Part shown: in pieces, positions 62,896 through 64,000 of the stretch
Layout: every line of letters begins with the position of its first letter
Position numbering within the stretch: position 1 is the stretch's first letter
NCBI RefSeq assembly: GCF_000002425.4
Contig: NC_037259.1
Coordinates: 373,340-437,339, forward strand
From: Physcomitrium patens
Taxonomy: Eukaryota; Streptophyta; Bryopsida; Funariales; Funariaceae
Direction of reading: 5' to 3'
Length of the DNA: 64,000 nt
Notes under the pieces: generated by a model
The model's input: the letters and a program-made list of their open reading frames with translations, nothing else
The model's database searches: none
Told to the model about the DNA's origin: nothing
Made by a program: the position numbers and the translations under genes

Positions 62896-63153
62896 ATGGA
62901 TAGCCAAGAGATAGATACTATGCCAGTCACATTATCTCAACCAACTAGCTCACGAAGGCAACCTTGGGATGAAGACCTGCCTACACCACAACAACGACAG
63001 AGGATACGGAGTAATCGATCATTGGTGATTGTATTTGAGTTCGAGCCTACTTACGATGGTCAGTCAGAAGGCGTGTTTTCAGGACAATTTCACAATGAGG
63101 ACACGAAAGTTCATGCTTGGTCAAAAATCAAAGGCGTGAGTCACTACCGTTAG
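62896..63153 (+). CDS. Post-pol sense ORF of the retrotransposon (85 residues)
   Basis: Starts at an ATG 131 bases after the pol stop and ends TAG at 63151-63153. The product is hydrophilic and Gln/Arg/Ser-rich (PTPQQRQRIRSNRS) without a signal peptide or membrane segment, so it is not an envelope-like protein. The start codon and order are recognisable in the decayed copy at 40833. There the TAG position reads TGG, so the ORF was probably longer, up to the next stop at 63220-63222. I do not recognise a family. It may be an accessory protein or an exon-like remnant of a longer pol extension in another frame. Confidence 0.6.
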   Translation: MDSQEIDTMPVTLSQPTSSRRQPWDEDLPTPQQRQRIRSNRSLVIVFEFEPTYDGQSEGVFSGQFHNEDTKVHAWSKIKGVSHYR

Positions 63154-63285
63154 CTTCAAGGACCAATTAACCACTTGCCTCATGAACAACAGTTGGAGTT
63201 CATAGCAGACGTTATGCGATAGATCTTCATTTTCTTGCGTTGGTACTGATTAACAACAATATTGCTTCTCAGAGATCTTGAAGCT

Positions 63286-63299
63286 AAAGGAGGGGGTGA
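63286..63299 (+). promoter_or_regulatory. Polypurine tract
   Basis: AAAGGAGGGGGTGA lies directly before the 3' LTR and would prime plus-strand DNA synthesis in an LTR retrotransposon. Confidence 0.85.
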
Positions 63300-63703
63300 T
63301 GTTAGGGACATAGTCTTTAGAACCTTCTAGAGACAAGTTTCTAGAACCTTCTAGAAGTAAGTCTCTGGAACCTTCTAGAAGCTTCCTAGTTGATGGAAAT
63401 TGCTTGAGAAGCTTCCTAGTTGATAGAAGATGTTAGGGACATAGTACTTAGAACCTTCTAGAAGCAAGTCTCTGGAACCTTCTAGAAACTTCCTAGTTGG
63501 TAGAAGTTGCTTGAGAAGCTTCCTAAATAAGAGTATATATTGGAATCAAGACTGAAGAGTTCTTCAGTCTCGACAACACATCTCTTGGAGCTCTAGCTCA
63601 CCTCTCTAGTGTTGTTCTTATATTCATCTGATTAATCTAGTTCTTGCTAGTTCTTTTTGAACTTCTTGTTAGATCTCGAGTCTGTATTTTTGTGTCCGTG
63701 ATA
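63300..63703 (+). repeat. 3' LTR
   Basis: Same length (404 bp) and structure as the 5' LTR, including the internal duplication near 63431, heat-shock-element-like blocks (for example 63367-63385, GAA-CC-TTC-TA-GAA-GC-TTC) and TATA at about 63533. Its last bases read GTGATA against ATAACA in the 5' LTR, so the usual terminal CA has become TA by transition. It is followed by the duplicated target ATAAC. Confidence 0.93.
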
Positions 63704-63708
63704 ATAAC

Positions 63709-64000
63709 ATTGTGCATAGTAATATTAATTATATATAAATATTATAATTCATTGCCACTTTTTAGGATTGAAAAAAAATTACTACTTATATTATGAAATT
63801 TTTGCTATTAAAAAGTTTTCAACTTTGATGTCACATATTAAAATTTAAAATGTCATCTTATTTTTTTTTAATTAAACTTTAAAACTTTTATAGAAGCACT
63901 ATCTATAACTAGTAAATATTCCTAAAATATAGATTAATAAAACTTCATATAAGGCATTAATAGTCTTATTAATTGTCATTAGACTTAGATGCTTTAAATT
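63709..64000. other. AT-rich flank
   Basis: Continuation of the AT-rich spacer into which the retrotransposon inserted; no feature seen. Confidence 0.6.

Larger units (their letters stand above)
57572..63708 (+). mobile_element. Ty3/gypsy LTR retrotransposon, nearly full length, disabled
   Basis: The element spans 57577-63703 and is flanked by the perfect 5-bp duplication ATAAC (57572-57576 and 63704-63708). Both LTRs are 404 bp. The internal order is gag with CCHC knuckle, protease, reverse transcriptase, RNase H, integrase, chromodomain, extra ORF, polypurine tract, which is the chromovirus-type Ty3/gypsy order. By my count the LTRs differ at thirty-odd positions, mostly transitions, so the insertion is not recent. 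gag has stops and a frameshift and pol has six in-frame stops. Confidence 0.95.

Noticed and set aside
1..64000. CRISPR arrays, bacterial operons, rRNA and tRNA genes
   Set aside because: I saw no direct-repeat/spacer pattern, no bacterial gene layout and no clear rRNA or tRNA. A tRNA covariance-model scan would be needed to exclude single tRNA genes.

Overview
The window looks like nuclear DNA of a land plant. I infer a moss of the Physcomitrium type. The grounds are plant-type genes with spliceosomal introns, a chloroplast-targeted rRNA methyltransferase, a DWF1-type sterol reductase, gene islands with balanced base composition, and very AT-rich spacers full of (TA)n microsatellites and decayed Ty3/gypsy elements. 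The species call is an inference; the gene families are read from the sequence.

Layout. 1-1655 is an AT-rich spacer. 1656-5527 holds a divergent pair: a six-exon gene on the minus strand with an R3HCC1L-like C-terminal RRM, and a single-exon RsmD-like chloroplast methyltransferase on the plus strand, sharing a leader region of about 0.95 kb. 5528-17.4 kb is a gene-empty AT-rich desert. 17.4-22.6 kb carries DWF1 (five exons, minus strand) with its flanks. 22.6-27.8 kb is AT-rich with one small GC-rich island. 27.8-31.5 kb has gene-like composition, and I can support only a tentative three-exon small-protein model there.

32.4-41.9 kb is retrotransposon territory: a solo LTR with a perfect 5-bp duplication, then a heavily decayed Ty3/gypsy element whose protease, reverse transcriptase, RNase H, integrase and a post-pol ORF can still be aligned by eye to the better preserved element at 57.6-63.7 kb. 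43.7-44.6 kb is an isolated GC-rich island of unknown nature. 47.6-48.4 kb is an intronless PRT1-like N-degron E3 ligase gene, and 49.6-54.1 kb a 14-exon PP2A B55 regulatory subunit gene. 57.6-63.7 kb is a nearly complete Ty3/gypsy chromovirus-type element with two 404-bp LTRs and a 5-bp duplication, disabled by stop codons.

The cellular genes do different jobs (rRNA methylation in plastids, sterol side-chain reduction, N-degron turnover, protein dephosphorylation) and show no operon-like relation. The most notable signals are in the retrotransposons: LTRs packed with heat-shock-element-like GAA/TTC arrays just upstream of a TATA box, an extra sense ORF after pol whose homologue can be recognised in the decayed copy, and 20-bp tandem units in the LTR of the older family.
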